The position numbers were made by a program, and so were the translations under genes. DNA of 30,130 bases, taken from positions 1 through 30,130 of the forward strand of contig JBBHKE010003297.1 of NCBI GenBank assembly GCA_037447655.1. Direction: 5' to 3'. Source of the DNA: Zygnema cylindricum. Its lineage: Eukaryota; Streptophyta; Zygnematophyceae; Zygnematales; Zygnemataceae. Numbering within the stretch: the stretch's first letter is position 1; every line of letters begins with the position of its first letter. Of this stretch, positions 27,377-30,130 are shown one piece after another. The notes beneath the pieces were generated by a model. That model saw nothing but the letters and a program-made list of their open reading frames with translations, ran no database searches and was not told the DNA's origin.

Positions 27377-27747
27377 TTGTTATGTTCGAAAAATGAAACC
27401 CTAAAAAATGAGCTAGTGTATAGACTTTCGTCTGCAAAATGTATTTTTTTTTTGTCCTATGATTACTTCGTACGCAGGTACATGGTACGCAAGTCAAGAT
27501 TTGAAGCTAAGTTTGTTGGTGCTAAAAATCTGAAAGATATTCAAAATCGGATTGTAGCTTGCGTGGCGCAAGTCAATTTAGAACACATGGCTTACAGACT
27601 CGTGACAGAACATGGACTCAATCGACCCGGTCTGTAGAGTTTGTCGTACAATTACAAAAACGTATGATGGAACTTCACCCTAACTCTCGTCCGTCGACAA
27701 CATCGTCGTCAGTGTGGACATTAACTGACATTCAGCGCGACAAATAG
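27377..27747 (+). pseudogene. Possible Tc1/mariner-like transposase C-terminus
   Basis: The frame at 27377-27637 reads YDYFVRRYMVRKSRF, then NLKDIQNRIVACVAQVN and LEHMAYRL. This order recalls the C-terminal tail of Tc1/mariner-type DDE transposases (a DxFxWGY-type segment, then an L-x-DL-x-x-RI helix and a final RL/VEF segment). A frame change after 27630 would bring SVEFVVQ into register. The DDE core was not found. The resemblance is weak and based on memory of the family pattern, so the frame may also be chance. Confidence 0.25.
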
Positions 27748-28290
27748 TTATATCGGCATAATGACGTCAAAACTATACGGACTGAGTGATTTTGTAAGTC
27801 TACGTAATTTAGTGTTCATAATTTTAGCGCGGATATTTATTGCTGACATAACCCAATATAGAGTACTTAAATAAATTAGAGTAAACTTCCCCCTGTGAAA
27901 AAGTTATATCACCGAACTCAACGATCACAACCAGACTCGTATTATATTCAGTTTCGTATGGCTGGACATTATGGTTCTGCACTACGGTAAGGTACAATCT
28001 ACTACAGTAATGTACGAATGGAAACCATATATCAAATGGAATTGTTATGTGAACCCCTCGGGAAATTAAGGAAATGTGCACTCTTGAGGAGGTATCCACC
28101 CAGCCCTGTCAAACATTAGCGTTCCGTACAGACGCTGGGTAACACCAACAGGTGGAAAGTACAGAACAGTACAGGTCTTTAGTATGGTTGGCCACGTGGC
28201 CATTGGACCGGTTTTAGCGTGGACTGCCACCCGACAGGCGAATCTGAACAGACTAGTCGGTGCGAAGGATTTTTTTCAATGTGTGAAATT
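27748..28290. other. Intergenic DNA, nothing recognised
   Basis: No coding, RNA or repeat feature could be supported on either strand. Confidence 0.3.
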
Positions 28291-28295
28291 ATCAA

Positions 28296-28516
28296 CTACA
28301 GTACACCGTGTATCGCTATAACTGTTAATGTTTTTTTTGCATCTTTTTTCCGTACACGCTTGTCGGATGATGGATCTGACGGTTGCGATTGAGAGCCATT
28401 ATTCTCACCTTCCAATTGGCGGTCTCCATGTGAAAACAGGAAAAGTGTGTACGGAGAAAAGGTGTTTTAAGTGGCGAAATCAATATTAACACTAATAACG
28501 ATTCACGGTGAAGTGT
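28296..28516. mobile_element. TIR-A family MITE, hairpin subtype, copy 2
   Basis: The left end is GTACACCGTGTATCGCTATA and the right end TAATAACGATTCACGGTG. The interior repeats the pattern of 10637-10881: TCCGTACACGCTTGTC on the left and AAGTGTGTACGGAGAAAAGG on the right, forming an imperfect internal inverted repeat. Confidence 0.7.
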
Positions 28517-28519
28517 ACC

Positions 28520-29500
28520 ACGTCCACTATGACAGCAGGCATCAGAGACTGCAGAACCAATGAACGAGAAGTACGTACTGAAACATAAAGTAAGGACTCG
28601 CTCGAAATCGCCTTGCGACGAAATAAAGTAGTCGGATTGCTTCGTGAGTTGACGGTCCGTCGAGGTTATAAAATGTTAATACCGGCAGGATGCCGGGTGG
28701 TCAAACCACATAAAAATCAAAAATTCTATGCCTCCCATGGCGTCAATGTTGTGTTTAAACGACAAAACCATGTTTTTAGACGAGATGACCACGTTTAAAC
28801 GTTGTAATCTCGTTAAAACTGTCTTGACCTAACATACATTTAAACTTTTATCAAGTATTAAATAGTTTTAGCAGAACATCTTTGGAATTAAGAAAAAAAA
28901 ATAAAAGAGAAAGATAAAACTTTGACAAAAGATAAAACTCTTTGGTCCATCTTTGGTTTTTAGAAAAAAAGAAAAAAAGTAAACGGAAACTTTTTTTTTT
29001 TGCATTTTTTTTATTTGTACATTTCTCTTTTTACCTATTTTTCTGCTTTTTTCCTTCTTTATCTCTGACTTAAAATTTCTTAATGTATGTTTTTAAATCT
29101 CCCGCCTATCCATACTGTACTTCTAGTACTTTATACTTCATTGTAAGACCAAAACGAGAAGCCCAAAGATTTTAAAAACACTGAGAAACGTTTAAACATT
29201 TTTAAAGCGTTTAAACGTGAAAAAAAATAAACGCCGTCGGAGCTTAACACTGTCGTCGGTGTTTCCACGCGCATTGTCAGTTTGTCACAGACGGTGTTAT
29301 CGGCCGCCGGTAATTAATTTCTGACGGTGTTCGGTGGACACCCCTAGCAATTCCGAACATTTAAAAATGTACATTCTCGTACGTAATGTTTTTCTCCGGT
29401 GTCCACTTATTATTTTTTGTGATGTCAGCGTAGCAATTCCTAATTCATTTGCAATCTTAAAATTTCCACTCCCACACCTTTTTAGGTAATTCCAGCGTCC
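28520..29500. other. AT-rich DNA with GTTTAAAC words
   Basis: CGTTTAAACG-type palindromes occur at about 28792, 29190 and 29211, on either side of a T/A-rich stretch with homopolymer runs. No gene is supported. Confidence 0.35.
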
Positions 29501-30130
29501 ACAAAAGTCCAAAAAGTCTTGTACCTCTTCGACCTGTGTACTGAAGCTGCCCGCCAAATTCAAATTTATTCTGCACGATTTGTTATCCGTTTTATTTCAC
29601 ATTTTTCTGCCCGTTCCTCTGCCCGTTGCTCCACCCTCTTACCCAAACTCTCCAGTGTCCTCCATTTGACCAATGCCTGCCCGCTTCAAAAATTCAATAA
29701 TGATAACTGCCGCGAAAATAGAAGAAAAAGTGAAAAACCAAATTATACGAAGCACCAAAAATAGGACAATAACAATAACACAAATAACACCTTTTGCCCC
29801 CTTCGAAACCGTCAGTTTTGTATCTCCGTTTGTCCGCTCTATCATCCGACCGATTCTCTCCATCGGACGGTTCCACTACACGTTAATACTATTCCAGTAA
29901 TTTCACGTCACGTGTTCTTTACAAGTGACTTGGCACCTCGACTCGTGCCAATAGTAACTTTCATTGGTTACAGATACGCTATGCTCCCAGGAGACGCCAT
30001 GCTGGCACACTTGCGGAATGAAACGTCACGCTTTGTACAATTCGTACTTCCGGGATTCCCGCTACCCGGCGCGCCTCCCGATCCTCTCCTCGCGCTACCA
30101 GCCGCCCGCTACTCTATTGCCTCGCCCACT
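29501..30130. other. GC-rising right edge, possibly upstream of a host gene
   Basis: The plus strand becomes C/T-rich (TGCCCGTTCCTCTGCCCG near 29607) and the last 90 bases are strongly GC-rich, unlike the transposon-laden remainder. A CACGTCACGTG double G-box core lies near 29905-29915. This composition fits a promoter or 5' leader of a gene starting beyond the window, but no start codon or exon can be assigned. Confidence 0.3.

Noticed and set aside
28613-28798. 61-codon plus frame
   Set aside because: Basic composition only. No homology, no context and a short length.
28791-29220. Terminal inverted repeats CACGTTTAAACG...CGTTTAAACGTG
   Set aside because: The core is itself palindromic, so an inverted match is nearly automatic, and no flanking duplication is visible.

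Overview
The window looks like repeat-rich, AT-rich nuclear DNA of a land plant. The evidence is two Ty1/copia LTR retrotransposons, a third decayed copia pol on the minus strand, a tyrosinase/polyphenol-oxidase-like fragment, and many small inverted-repeat DNA transposons. A bryophyte or lycophyte would fit, but the sequence alone does not settle it. I see no intact host gene, rRNA, tRNA or CRISPR array. Nearly every recognisable feature is a mobile element or a remnant of one.

Layout. 1-2700: AT-rich DNA with a broken polyphenol-oxidase-like exon (604-955), short direct duplications and an (AT)43 tract. 2722-3571: two inverted-repeat mini-elements of a family called TIR-A here. 4090-5430: minus-strand copia RT/RNase H wreckage, followed by a degenerate ~57-bp tandem repeat. 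6038-10528: copia element 1, with 1.3-kb LTRs about 1.3% diverged by eye. It has one intact 628-codon gag-type ORF and only scraps of pol, so it is non-autonomous. 10637-10881: a TIR-A element. 11331-12037: a hAT-like element with a perfect 8-bp target duplication. 13902-20438: copia element 2, with 1093-bp LTRs and a perfect TTACA duplication. It has a complete gag-pol layout but carries six in-frame stops, three frameshifts and a changed RT active site. 21345-25856: a nest of hAT-like elements (hAT-1, hAT-2 and hAT-3), most with readable 8-bp duplications, mixed with TIR-A elements. 25925-30130: more TIR-A copies, a Cys-rich ORF, a possible Tc1/mariner transposase tail, and a GC-rich, promoter-like right edge.

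How the parts relate. Elements 1 and 2 share the same PBS, the same 13-nt polypurine tract, a gag frame that opens inside the LTR, similar gag proteins and several LTR stem-loops. Element 1 therefore looks like a gag-only derivative of the element 2 lineage that would need pol from relatives. The PBS of both matches the anticodon stem-loop of initiator tRNA-Met rather than its 3' end. That is the half-tRNA priming mode known from Drosophila copia. Two LTR stem-loops keep their pairing while their sequence changes between the two families, which is the strongest sign here of undescribed functional structure.
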